A DNA stretch of 55,542 bases, from contig JANYDN010000313.1 in the NCBI GenBank assembly GCA_025363585.1, positions 1 to 55,542 of the forward strand, written 5' to 3'. Shown here in pieces: positions 33,075-41,519 of the stretch; positions within the stretch are counted from its first letter, which is position 1, and every line of letters begins with the position of its first letter. Under the pieces are notes generated by a model. It searched no databases and was not told where the DNA came from. It was given only the letters and a program-made list of their open reading frames with translations. The position numbers were made by a program, and so were the translations under genes. The stretch is from Verrucomicrobiota bacterium. GTDB taxonomy: Bacteria > Verrucomicrobiota > Verrucomicrobiia > Limisphaerales > UBA9464.

Positions 33075-33692
33075 TCAAAGTGGCTTCGGCGGACGCGTCG
33101 AGAACCGGCCCGATTCGCCAAGGTAGGCAAGCGCGACCGCGAGGGCGTCGGCGGCGTCGGGCGCGGGAAGCTCCGCGAGGCCGGTCATGCGCTGGACCAT
33201 TTTCGCGACGGAAAACTTCTGCGCGCCGCCATGGCCGACGATCGCCTGCTTCACGCTGGCCGGCGGTATCTCGAAGATCGGGATGCCGGATCCCGCGACG
33301 GTCGCGAGTGCCGCGCCGCGCGCCTCGCCCATGATGATCGCGGTCTGGAGATTCTGCGCGAAGAAGAGTCCCTCGATGGCGCAGACCTCCGCCGGATGGT
33401 CGCGGAGGACGTCGCGCAGGGATTCCGCGATGGCGAGAAGGCAACGCGAGCGCGGCCAACTTTTCGGACACACGACGGTCCCGTGCGCGATCGCGCGGGG
33501 TTGTCGGTCGTCGACGGCGAGCACTCCCCAGCCGGTGCCGCGGAGCGATGGATCGATGCCGAGGATCGTGCGGTACACGGGCGCGGCGGGCTTCGCGGCG
33601 GCGCCGGGCGCGGAACCACGCGCCGGACCGGCCAGCCGGCGTTGGAGCTCTGCGAATTGCCTCGGGGAAATGCCCATCGCGCCGTGCGGCAT
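33075..33692 (-). CDS. ruvC: Crossover junction endodeoxyribonuclease RuvC
   Basis: 205 aa, with an N-terminal extension of about 40 residues rich in Ala, Pro and Gly before the usual start ILGIDPSLRGTGWG. It resolves Holliday junctions as a dimer with RuvAB. Acidic catalytic residues are visible in GIDPS, CAIEGLFFAQN and PDAADALAVALAYL. ATG 33692 is used; ATG 33677 is equally possible. ruvA and ruvB are not nearby. The gene is divergent from pilT. Confidence 0.93.
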   Translation of the reverse strand: MPHGAMGISPRQFAELQRRLAGPARGSAPGAAAKPAAPVYRTILGIDPSLRGTGWGVLAVDDRQPRAIAHGTVVCPKSWPRSRCLLAIAESLRDVLRDHPAEVCAIEGLFFAQNLQTAIIMGEARGAALATVAGSGIPIFEIPPASVKQAIVGHGGAQKFSVAKMVQRMTGLAELPAPDAADALAVALAYLGESGRFSTRPPKPL

Positions 33693-33774
33693 ACCGGACG
33701 CGCGAGCCGCTGGAAACGGAATTCCACGGAGAACTTCCTTGGACGATTACAAAAATAAACGATAGCGTCGTTCC

Positions 33775-34890
33775 ATGGAATTCGTGCGACCGGGCTGTCC
33801 GCTCGACCGTCTCCTGGGCTGGGCCGAGGAGCGCGGGGCGTCGGATCTCCATGGGCGCGCGGGTTCGGCGTTCATCGTGCGGCGCGAGGGGGTTCTCGAG
33901 ACGGTGCCCGTGGGCGAGTTCGAGATCCCCGAGGACGTGACGTTGTCGTCGTGGTTCCTCGACGCGTTTTCCCCGCCGCTGTGCGCCCGCATCACCACGG
34001 GGACGGAGGTGGACGCGAGTTTCATGCGCGGCGCGCTCCGGTACCGCGCGAACTTCAGCAAGCAGCGCGGACGGCAATCGTTCTCGTTCCGCGTCGTCCC
34101 GCAGCAGCGATACCGGCTGTCGGATCTCCGGCTTCCGGATTCGATGTCGGAGATCGTGCGCGAGCTCCGCGGGCTGGTGTTGGTGACGGGTCCCACCGGG
34201 CAGGGCAAGAGCACCACGGTCCGCGCGTTGCTCCAGCAACTCAGCGAGGAACGCGCGTCGCGCATCATCACCATCGAGGATCCGATCGAGCACGTGTTCG
34301 AGGACGCCCGGTCGCATTTCGAACAGCGCGAGGTGGGCATCGACACGCCGAGTTTCGCGGAAGGCATCCGCAACGCGATGCGCCAGGATCCGAACGTCAT
34401 TTTCGTCGGCGAGATCCGGGATCGCGAGAGCATCTGGTCCGCGATGCAGGCCGCCGAGACCGGCCATCTGGTGGTCACGACGCTCCATGCGGATTCCGTC
34501 CCGCAGGCCATCGGTCGCATCCGCGAGTTTTACCCGGCGTCCGAACAGGCATCGGTCGGCGCGTTGCTCGCGCGCAACCTCCACGCGATCGTCTGCCAGC
34601 GGCTCGTGCCCGCGGTGGGCGGCGGACGCGTCCCGTGCCTCGAACTCCTGCGACGCGACGCCGGTGTCCAGCAGGCGATCCACGAGAACAATCTCAACCT
34701 GCTCGGGGGAATCATCGAGGCGTCGAACCACGTCGGCATGCACACCTTCGACCAATACCTCCAGGAGCTGATGGTGGCCGGGATCATCACCATCGACACC
34801 GCGCGTGCCTTCGCGGTCAACCGGCACCGGCTGGAGCTGGCGCTCCGCGGGATCTCGACGTCGCAGCCGATCCTCGAACGGAGAACCTGA
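33775..34890 (+). CDS. pilT: Type IV pilus retraction ATPase PilT/PilU family
   Basis: 371 aa. Retraction ATPases of this class depolymerise type IV pili. Visible motifs are Walker A GPTGQGKSTT, Asp box IITIEDPIEHVFEDA, Walker B RNAMRQDPNVIFVGEIRD, and His box TGHLVVTTLHADS, with QRLVPA close to the family QRLLP. The N-terminal domain is divergent. No other pilus genes are in the window. The two following genes (gaps 2 and 17 bp) are small membrane or exported proteins that may be co-transcribed. Confidence 0.93.
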   Translation: MEFVRPGCPLDRLLGWAEERGASDLHGRAGSAFIVRREGVLETVPVGEFEIPEDVTLSSWFLDAFSPPLCARITTGTEVDASFMRGALRYRANFSKQRGRQSFSFRVVPQQRYRLSDLRLPDSMSEIVRELRGLVLVTGPTGQGKSTTVRALLQQLSEERASRIITIEDPIEHVFEDARSHFEQREVGIDTPSFAEGIRNAMRQDPNVIFVGEIRDRESIWSAMQAAETGHLVVTTLHADSVPQAIGRIREFYPASEQASVGALLARNLHAIVCQRLVPAVGGGRVPCLELLRRDAGVQQAIHENNLNLLGGIIEASNHVGMHTFDQYLQELMVAGIITIDTARAFAVNRHRLELALRGISTSQPILERRT

Positions 34891-34892
34891 CC

Positions 34893-35564
34893 ATGCTGGT
34901 GTTGTTCCGGATCATTTTCACCGGCCTGTTCCTCTGGCTGATGTCCCACGCGGCGCGCGGGGCGCAGGCGAACCTGTCCGACGACGTCGGCAATGCCGGC
35001 AGCTTCGCGCTCGCGGTGGTGGTGGGCCTGGTGGCGGGCCTGACGTGGGCGCCGGTGCTGGGCGAGGTGTTGTCGGGACCGATGACCGGGCTGATGACGG
35101 ACGGGTCGGTTTCCGAGGACCGGACGTGGTTCATCCGCGCGGCGCGCCGCTGCGAGGCCCGCGGCTGGCGCCTCGCGGCGGTGCTGTTGGCTTTCTGGGA
35201 CGCGGTGCTGCGGCCGAAAATGCCGGCGGCCTACGTGGTCGGGATGAACAACGCGCGGCCGGGCGGTTGGTTCGAGAAGGTCTTCGCGCGCGAGGTCTGG
35301 AAATTCAACAACATCGCCAACTGCGTCCGCGCCCACGACATCCTCAAGCTCCGGCACGACCTTGATCCCGGGGCGCACCGGGAACCCGAGGTGAACATCG
35401 CGTTGGTGGCCCATCTCCGCGAGCCCACCAAGACCCCGCCACCGATGGCGGTGCCCGCGGCCGGACCGGCCCCGTTGCCCGCGCGCAACGCCCGGATCCA
35501 GTTGTTCGGCGGCACGTTGCCCCCACGTGAACCGACCGACGAGGAGCCGCCGGCGGCCTCCTGA
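34893..35564 (+). CDS. Hypothetical membrane protein downstream of pilT
   Basis: 223 aa, starting 2 bp after pilT. The first 70 residues hold two hydrophobic segments (VLFRIIFTGLFLWLMSHAA and SFALAVVVGLVAGLTWAPVLGE). The rest is hydrophilic with a Pro-rich C-terminal tail (PPPMAVPAAGPAPLPA). No family is recognised. The central stretch WKFNNIANCVRAHDILKLRH looks structured. Position suggests a membrane accessory to the ATPase operon, but this is only inference. Confidence 0.7.
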   Translation: MLVLFRIIFTGLFLWLMSHAARGAQANLSDDVGNAGSFALAVVVGLVAGLTWAPVLGEVLSGPMTGLMTDGSVSEDRTWFIRAARRCEARGWRLAAVLLAFWDAVLRPKMPAAYVVGMNNARPGGWFEKVFAREVWKFNNIANCVRAHDILKLRHDLDPGAHREPEVNIALVAHLREPTKTPPPMAVPAAGPAPLPARNARIQLFGGTLPPREPTDEEPPAAS

Positions 35565-35581
35565 GTTTTCGGCGACGCACC

Positions 35582-36166
35582 ATGTTCATCCTGCTCAACC
35601 GCCTCGTGAAGGGCTTCGTGATCGCGTGCTGGATCGCGGCGGCCGCGGCGTTGTGGTCGCAGCGCGAGAGGGCGCGCCCGTTGGTCGACCAGTACCAACT
35701 CTGGCACGACGTCAATTGGTCGCAGCCCCCGGCGCTCCCGCGGATGGAAGCCGTGGTCGTGCGCTCGTTTTCCGAAACGAGCATCCAGATGAAGGCGCCC
35801 GATGGCCGGCTTTGGAACGTGGGCCTGCTGGGGCTCGGGACCAACGACGTGCCCTTCAGCCGCGACGGGCTACGGTGGGCGGGGGCGACGCGGACCAATC
35901 TCTCTCGCTCGTTGGCGGGGCGTCAGGTCCAGTTCGCCTGGACCGTGACCAACATCACGCGCACGGGGTTGGGATTCGTCTATGTCGACGGCACGAATTT
36001 CCTGGCCGGCGCGGTACGCGAAGGTTTGGTGGTGTTGAAACCGGAGGACGCGCGCGTCCTTCCCGTGCAGGAACAATACGCGTTGCGCTTGGCGGACCGC
36101 GCCGCGCGCGCGAGCGGCGCGGGACGCTGGGGCTTGACCAACGCCGCGCCCGCCGAGCCGCGCTGA
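35582..36166 (+). CDS. Anchored protein resembling a staphylococcal-nuclease (OB) fold
   Basis: 194 aa with one N-terminal membrane anchor (KGFVIACWIAAAAALW). The region GRQVQFAWTVTNITRTGLGFVYVDGTNF followed by VREGLVVLKPEDARVL and LRLADRAARASGAGRWG resembles the second half of thermonuclease-like proteins (modified residue, V.v.g.nl, lvreGla, A...Ar..g.GlW). The Arg and Glu residues needed for nuclease activity are not evident. If the fold is right it is a non-catalytic relative. It is the last gene of the pilT run. Confidence 0.6.
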   Translation: MFILLNRLVKGFVIACWIAAAAALWSQRERARPLVDQYQLWHDVNWSQPPALPRMEAVVVRSFSETSIQMKAPDGRLWNVGLLGLGTNDVPFSRDGLRWAGATRTNLSRSLAGRQVQFAWTVTNITRTGLGFVYVDGTNFLAGAVREGLVVLKPEDARVLPVQEQYALRLADRAARASGAGRWGLTNAAPAEPR

Positions 36167-36181
36167 ATTGCGCGGGATCCT

Positions 36182-36481
36182 TCAGGCGAAGTCGTAAACG
36201 ACGACCTTCTTGCACACGCGTTTGAAGACCTTTTCGATGAACTCGATGTGCATCGGATGGACCTGGTAGTCGTCCTGCGCCTTCTTGTCCGGGAACACGA
36301 GGTTCAGCGCCACTTGATACGACTGGTCGACGACCGGACGAGGGCTCCCGACCATCTTGCCCGCGTGGAAAGTCAGCACGCCGGGAATCGGGCGAAGGTA
36401 CTTCTCGCAGCCGGCGAGCAACTCGTCGGCCGACGTGGGATTGGCGGGATCGGTCCAGAAAATGACGACGTGCGAAAACAT
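36182..36481 (-). CDS. Dabb family (stress-responsive alpha/beta barrel) protein
   Basis: 99 aa. MFSHVVIFWTDPANPT at the N-terminus, VLTFHAGKMVGSPRPVVDQSYQ and the closing HPMHIEFIEKVFKRVCKK are the usual blocks of dimeric Dabb ferredoxin-like proteins. The biochemical role is unknown for most members. It is convergent with the preceding operon (15 bp) and lies 52 bp after the LptF/G-like gene on the same strand. Confidence 0.9.
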   Translation of the reverse strand: MFSHVVIFWTDPANPTSADELLAGCEKYLRPIPGVLTFHAGKMVGSPRPVVDQSYQVALNLVFPDKKAQDDYQVHPMHIEFIEKVFKRVCKKVVVYDFA

Positions 36482-36533
36482 GCGGGCGCGACGCTAGCCA
36501 ATCCTCCGGCCGACGTGAAGCGGCTCTTGCGCG

Positions 36534-37670
36534 TCAACCGGTGCCGCGGTTCGCGCGCCAAAGGAGCCATCCGCCCACGGCCTGGAACAACAGGTTCGGG
36601 ATCCAGAGGATCAAGTGCGGATGCACGCTGGCACGCGTGTCGAGCGCCTGCCCGAGCACGATGAAGCTGTAGTAGACGGCGACGAGGAGCAGCGCCATCG
36701 CGATGCCGGCATTGGTCTCGCGGCGATGCGCGCGGATGCCCAGCGGGATGCCGACGAGGGTGAAGCCGATGCACGCGAAGGAAAACGAGGCCTGCCGGTG
36801 GAGTTGCACGAGGATCGGCGTGACGTTGCCGTTCGCCGCGCGACGCGCCGCGAGTTCCGTCCGCAATTGCCGGAACGTCATGTCGCTGGGCTTCGGCGCG
36901 GCGGCCGATTCCGGATGGAGCGCGGTCAGGTTCGTCGGCCATTCGGACGCGAAGAACCCGTTGTCCATTGCGACGCCCTGGACATCGCGCAGGAGCAGCA
37001 TTTTCGGGAGTCCGTTGGAGTCCGTCGTGTACTCGCCGTTGGGCGCCCACAGGTCGAGTTGACGGTGGCCGTTGGCGACCTGGTACACGATCACGTCCCT
37101 GAGGTTCGTCCCGCGGACTTCCTTCGCGTAGAGCGTGAGCGTCCCGAAATCGAGGTAACGCCCCTCGGCGACGCCGCCGAATCCGCGGGCGCGGATCACC
37201 TCGTTCTGGAGTTCCTTGAACGCGACGCGGGACGCCGGGGAAACGTGGCAGTTGAACGCGGCGCACACGCCGGAGAACACGACCGCCAGCGCCAGCACGG
37301 GCGCGATCGCTGCCACGAGGCTCACGCCGCCCGCGCGGATCGCCGTGATCTCGCCGTCGGTGCTGAGGCGCCCGAATACCAGCAGCGTCGCCGTGAGCAT
37401 CGCGATCGGCAGCGCGAAGGTCATGGCGAACGGAATCAAGAGGAGCACCGCGCGCAGCACGAGCGTGAGCGAGGCCTTGCCGGTCGCGAGGAGGTCGAAC
37501 ACGTCCTTGAGCACGTTGCCCAGCAGCAGGACGAACGTGAACACGCCGACCGTGACCACCAAGGTGGCCGTCGTCTGCCGGAGCAAATGCAGGTGGAGCG
37601 TTTTCAAGCGCGCCCACGGAGAAGACCACAAACCTCCCGCTGCGGGAACCACAGAGCCGCCGGTCTCCAT
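36534..37670 (-). CDS. LptF/LptG-family permease
   Basis: Up to 378 aa. The homology starts near LKTLHLHLLRQTTATLVVTVG; residues 1-22 of the ORF are encoded right beside an intergenic repeat, so a TTG at 37604 may be the true start. Six TM helices are arranged 3+3 around a periplasmic jellyroll: LVFGRLSTDGEITAIRAGG (cytoplasmic loop typical of the family), the periplasmic domain at ~140-270, and FTLVGIPLGIRAHRRETNAG. The family forms the membrane part of the LptB2FG lipopolysaccharide extractor. Only one of the two subunits is in the window. Confidence 0.9.
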   Translation of the reverse strand: METGGSVVPAAGGLWSSPWARLKTLHLHLLRQTTATLVVTVGVFTFVLLLGNVLKDVFDLLATGKASLTLVLRAVLLLIPFAMTFALPIAMLTATLLVFGRLSTDGEITAIRAGGVSLVAAIAPVLALAVVFSGVCAAFNCHVSPASRVAFKELQNEVIRARGFGGVAEGRYLDFGTLTLYAKEVRGTNLRDVIVYQVANGHRQLDLWAPNGEYTTDSNGLPKMLLLRDVQGVAMDNGFFASEWPTNLTALHPESAAAPKPSDMTFRQLRTELAARRAANGNVTPILVQLHRQASFSFACIGFTLVGIPLGIRAHRRETNAGIAMALLLVAVYYSFIVLGQALDTRASVHPHLILWIPNLLFQAVGGWLLWRANRGTG

Positions 37671-37928
37671 TTTTTACCACGGAGCACACGGAACACACGG
37701 AAGCGGGGTCAGAGTGTTTACCACGGAAATCACTGAAATCACGGAAGGGGGGAACCACGGATTGGAACCCGTTTTCGCGGATTGGTTTGTTGGGACCGAA
37801 AGCGCTTCCGATCCGTTGGAACCACGGCACACACCGAAGACGATGCGGGTGATTTCTCGCTCCGTGATTTCAGTGATTTCCGTGGTAAAAACCGAGCTTC
37901 CAACTTCCGTGTGTTCCGTGGTCAAAAA
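37671..37928. repeat. Nested inverted repeat of CCACGGAA-type units
   Basis: Two arms nest inside each other. Outer: 37671-37702 (TTTTTACCACGGAGCACACG...) pairs with 37904-37928. Inner: 37717-37745 pairs perfectly over 29 bp with 37861-37889 (units TTTACCACGGAAATCACTG...). The whole 258-bp palindrome sits between the divergent LptF/G and desaturase genes and abuts the annotated LptF/G start. I see nothing else in the gap 37671-38036 apart from a further 108 bp after the repeat with no visible signal. Confidence 0.92.
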
Positions 37929-38036
37929 CCCCGCGGCAGACGACAAGCGTTGTTCAATCCGTTTTCGGTCCCGGACGATGTTGGCATCCGTGCAATCGAT
38001 TCATGCGAAACCCAGGCGGCCGCTACAACGGCGCCC

Positions 38037-38654
38037 ATGACGCAATGGATCGCGGTTCCCCTCGGGATCGTCGCCAGTGTTTTGGCGGCGGAGTTTGTCG
38101 CGGGCTTGATTCACTGGATGGAGGACACCTATGGCGACCCGGACGGAAGGTTCTTCGGGCGGTGGGTCGTCCGTCCGAACGTGGTTCACCATCATTTCCC
38201 GCGTCACTTCCTCCGGAACAATTGGTGGCGGAGTTCCTGGGATCTCGTGCTCGGCGCGGTGGTGTTGGGAGTGGTCGCGTGGGCGCTGGGACTCCTGTGT
38301 TGGCAGGTCGTTTTGTTTCTCGCCGTCGGCGCGAACGCGAACCAGTTCCACAAATGGGGACACGGGATCCGCCGGGAAAATCCCCGCGTCGTGGCTTTCC
38401 TCCAGTCCATCCGGGTGATACAAACGCCGGCGCATCATGCGCGGCACCACACCGATCCCAAGTCGAGCCACTACTGCGTGATCACCGAGCTTCTCAATCC
38501 CTTGCTCGACCGCGTCCGGTTCTGGAGACGCCTCGAGTGGTGCGTCCTCATGACGACCGGGATCCGCCGGCGGTTCGACACCTCGGTGCGGGGCGGGGGG
38601 CCGATGCCGGCATGGCTCGAAGCCTACCGGCCGCACAGGGTTTCCCAGGCGTGA
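38037..38654 (+). CDS. CarF/TMEM189-type fatty acid desaturase family protein (plasmanylethanolamine desaturase-like)
   Basis: 205 aa from ATG 38037. It has several TM segments and the histidine set of the CarF/TMEM189/Kua family: FVAGLIHWMEDTYGDP, VRPNVVHHHFPRHF, ANQFHKWGHGI, TPAHHARHHTDPKSSHYCV and ITELLNPLLDRV. Characterised members (Myxococcus CarF, animal PEDS1) introduce the vinyl-ether double bond that makes plasmalogens. Some homologues desaturate plant lipids instead. It precedes the LplT-like gene by 34 bp on the same strand, so it is probably part of a phospholipid operon. Confidence 0.88.
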   Translation: MTQWIAVPLGIVASVLAAEFVAGLIHWMEDTYGDPDGRFFGRWVVRPNVVHHHFPRHFLRNNWWRSSWDLVLGAVVLGVVAWALGLLCWQVVLFLAVGANANQFHKWGHGIRRENPRVVAFLQSIRVIQTPAHHARHHTDPKSSHYCVITELLNPLLDRVRFWRRLEWCVLMTTGIRRRFDTSVRGGGPMPAWLEAYRPHRVSQA

Positions 38655-38688
38655 AACGAGCGAATCCGCGGACGTCGGCGCGACGGGC

Positions 38689-39987
38689 ATGAAATCCACA
38701 CGCAACTACCCGCTGTTGTTGGCGAGCCAATTCCTGAGCGCCTTCGGCGACAACGCGATCCTCGCGGTGATCGTCGGGCAACTGACCGCGATGAAGCGGG
38801 CCGGGGCGATCGACGAACCGACGCTCCGCGGTCGCAGCGCGATGTACACGCTGTTGCTGTTCATCCCGTTCATCGTGCTGGCGCCGCTGGCGGGATACCT
38901 GAACGACCGATTCGCGAAGACGACGTGGCTTGCCGGCGGCAACGCGGTGAAGTTGGTCGGCACGTTCGTCTGCGCGCTCTCGATTTGGTTCGGCTACATC
39001 TGGCAGGCGCCGGGATATTTCATCGTCGGCATCGGCTCGTGTTTCTACGGGCCGGCCAAGTACGGGATCCTGCCCGAGATCCTCCCGAAGGAACGACTCG
39101 TGAAAGCCAACGGGACCGTCGAGTTGCTGACGCTCTCGTCCATCATCCTGGGTTCGATCGCCGGTTCGTTCATGTCGGACCGATGGTCGTTGCCGGCATG
39201 CTACGCGGTGCTCGTGGGGATCTTCGGCATCTCGCTGGCGATGAACCTGGCGATGCATCGGTCGCCGGAAAATCCCGCGACGCGGCTCGGGGCGAGCGTG
39301 GGCGAATTCGGCCGGCACGCGGTCGCGTTGTTCACCGCGCCGCGATTGGGTCGCGTGCTCGCCGGCACCGCGTTGTTCTGGGTTTGCGGCGCCGCGATGA
39401 AGATCAATTTCCAGGCGTGGGGATTGGGCGTGCTCAACCTTCCCACCAACCTGCAGGTCTCCCTCCTCGGGCTTTGGCTCAGCGTCGGCGTGATGGTCGG
39501 GAGCCTCCTTGCCGGACGATTCCACAAGGTGGGCGATCTCGGATGGACCCGGCGCTACGGCGTCGGCCTTGTCCTCGCGCTGGTGCTGCTGGGTTCGGTC
39601 GAATGGATTGGTTTTTGGCGCGCGTGGGTCGTGGTGCGGAACGATCTCCATTTCTTTCCCTGGGTGGTTTGCCTGCTCGTTGCCACCGGGATTGCCGCCG
39701 GGCTTTTCCTGATACCGCTCAACGCCTCGCTCCAGTCCGAGTCGGATTCGACGAAGCTCGGCAAGACGATCGCGGTGCAGAATCTCTCCGACAACCTCGG
39801 GATGTTGTTCGCGGGCGGCATCGTGCTGGCCTGCACGAAGTCCGAGCGCTGGTTTGGATTCCCGATCAGTTCGGGCGGCGTCTTCCTCGTCCTCGCCGGC
39901 TTCGTCGCGATGGTCGTGCTGTGGCTGCGGTTTCCCGCGGGCGGCGCCGCCGGGTCGGAAGAGCATCGCCCGACGCAAAGCCGATGA
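38689..39987 (+). CDS. lplT: LplT-like lysophospholipid transporter (MFS)
   Basis: 432 aa, 12 TM. The N-terminal helix ASQFLSAFGDNAILAVIV closely follows the LplT signature AQFLSAFGDNALL. GYLNDRFAKTTWLAGGNAVK and FYGPAKYGILPEILPKERL are typical of the LplT/Aas-linked MFS group. LplT flips 2-acyl lysophospholipids to the inner leaflet for re-acylation. Its stop overlaps the start of the Lnt-like gene (ATGA), and aas follows, so the function is well supported by context. Confidence 0.88.
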   Translation: MKSTRNYPLLLASQFLSAFGDNAILAVIVGQLTAMKRAGAIDEPTLRGRSAMYTLLLFIPFIVLAPLAGYLNDRFAKTTWLAGGNAVKLVGTFVCALSIWFGYIWQAPGYFIVGIGSCFYGPAKYGILPEILPKERLVKANGTVELLTLSSIILGSIAGSFMSDRWSLPACYAVLVGIFGISLAMNLAMHRSPENPATRLGASVGEFGRHAVALFTAPRLGRVLAGTALFWVCGAAMKINFQAWGLGVLNLPTNLQVSLLGLWLSVGVMVGSLLAGRFHKVGDLGWTRRYGVGLVLALVLLGSVEWIGFWRAWVVVRNDLHFFPWVVCLLVATGIAAGLFLIPLNASLQSESDSTKLGKTIAVQNLSDNLGMLFAGGIVLACTKSERWFGFPISSGGVFLVLAGFVAMVVLWLRFPAGGAAGSEEHRPTQSR

Positions 39988-41519
39988 AGCCCGCATCGGA
40001 ATCCGCGCCGCCGGCGGAAGCGACGCGTCCGCGCAACGCGGTGTTGGCCGCGTGCGCGGTCGGCGTGGGCGCGTCCTACCAAGCCGCGTTCGCCCGGCCG
40101 TCGCTCGCGTGGTTGGCGCTCGTCTCGCTCGCGCTGGTCATCGAGCTCCGCCGGGCCCGCACGCCGCGCGCCGCGTTTTGGCTCGGCACGCTCGCGGGCG
40201 CCGGCGTGTTCGTGCCGCGGCTTGGATTTCTCTGGGGACTCTTTGGATTCCAGATCGGCGGTTGGACGGTGTCGTTGGTGGCGCCGGTGCTGTGGATGAT
40301 CCTCGCGTCGTTCCACGGCGTCTTCGTGGTTCTGCTGCGCGCGGTCGGGCTTCGGTTGGGTTCGCGGGCCGCGCTTTGTGCCGCGCCCGTCGCGTGGATG
40401 GGAATCGAGTACCTGCGTTCCGAGGCGTGGTGGCTGCGGTTCCCGTGGTTCACGATCGGCGAGGCGCTCGATGCCTACCCGGCGCTTGTCCGCGATCTCG
40501 GCGTGTACGGATTGGGTGCCGCGGCCGCTGCCGTCGCGGCGCTGGCACTGGCGGTCGCCGAGAGCCCGCGCGGTGGCGCCCGCGGCGCGCCGCGCTTTGC
40601 CGCCGTGCTCGCGATCGCCGTGGGTTTGGCCACGGCGTGGGTCGCGCGGCCCGTCGCGATGCCGACGTCCGCGGGGAAATCGGTCGAGGTCGCGGGACTC
40701 CAGTTGGAGACGCCGGCGGTGCAGGACATCCTGACCGGTCTCGACCGCGTGGTGGCGCTGCATCCCCGCGCCGAGCTCGTGGTGTGCGGCGAGTACTCGC
40801 TCGACGGACCGCCTCCGGAATCCCTGAAGCGATGGTGCGTGCGGCAGCGGCGGTGGTTGTTGATCGGCGGCACCGAGGCCGTGGTGGATTCCGGAACGCC
40901 GGATGCCGCGGCGGCAACGCTACGCGGCGGCGGGACCGGGACGACGCCGTTCCGGAACACGGCGTTCGTCGTGGGTCCCTCGGGCAACATCGAGTTCACG
41001 CAGGCGAAGTCGGTCCCGATCCAGTTTTTCCAGGACGGCCTTCCCGCCGCGACCCAGCGCGTCTGGGAATCGCCGTGGGGCCGCATCGGGATCGCGGTGT
41101 GCTACGACGCCGGATACCGGCGGGTGATGGACGGGCTGGTGCGCGGTGGCGCGGAGGCGCTGGTGGTGATCGCGATGGACGCGGAGGCGTGGGGCGACGT
41201 CGAGCACGGGCTCAACTCGCGCATCACGCGGCTGCGCGGCCTGGAATACGGGCTGCCGTTGGCGCGGTTGGCGACCTCGGGGATCTCGGGCGTGTACGAC
41301 GCGCGGGGCGCGGAGTTGGCGCGCGCGGGATTTCCCGGCCAAGGCGAGACGCTTTCGGGAACGCTCCGTTTCGCGGGTCCGTCGCGGGTCCCTTGGGACG
41401 CATGGTTTGGACCGTGCGCGACCGTGGCGACGACGGCGCTGGCTGCCTGGCTGGCATTCGCCTCGTGGCGCGAGCGGGGTTTCGGATTTGGAAAAAGGGC
41501 GGGAATGAAAACCCCATGA
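39984..41519 (+). CDS. Apolipoprotein N-acyltransferase-like protein (Lnt-related, nitrilase domain)
   Basis: 511 aa from ATG 39984. The N-terminal half has about 6-7 TM helices (LGFLWGLFGFQIGGWTVSLV, VAWMGIEYLRSEAWW, PWFTIGEALDAYP). A carbon-nitrogen hydrolase domain follows with a plausible Glu-Lys-Cys triad: Glu in LVVCGEYSLDG, Lys in FTQAKSVPIQFF, Cys in IGIAVCYDAGYRRVM. RITRLRGLEYGLPLARLATSG matches the Lnt block marRAxExgrpllRatNtG. The canonical NDAWFG is replaced by MDAEAWG, so it may be a divergent paralogue. Lnt uses a phospholipid as acyl donor and leaves a lysophospholipid. It overlaps both neighbours by 4 bp. Confidence 0.85.
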   Translation: MKPASESAPPAEATRPRNAVLAACAVGVGASYQAAFARPSLAWLALVSLALVIELRRARTPRAAFWLGTLAGAGVFVPRLGFLWGLFGFQIGGWTVSLVAPVLWMILASFHGVFVVLLRAVGLRLGSRAALCAAPVAWMGIEYLRSEAWWLRFPWFTIGEALDAYPALVRDLGVYGLGAAAAAVAALALAVAESPRGGARGAPRFAAVLAIAVGLATAWVARPVAMPTSAGKSVEVAGLQLETPAVQDILTGLDRVVALHPRAELVVCGEYSLDGPPPESLKRWCVRQRRWLLIGGTEAVVDSGTPDAAAATLRGGGTGTTPFRNTAFVVGPSGNIEFTQAKSVPIQFFQDGLPAATQRVWESPWGRIGIAVCYDAGYRRVMDGLVRGGAEALVVIAMDAEAWGDVEHGLNSRITRLRGLEYGLPLARLATSGISGVYDARGAELARAGFPGQGETLSGTLRFAGPSRVPWDAWFGPCATVATTALAAWLAFASWRERGFGFGKRAGMKTP

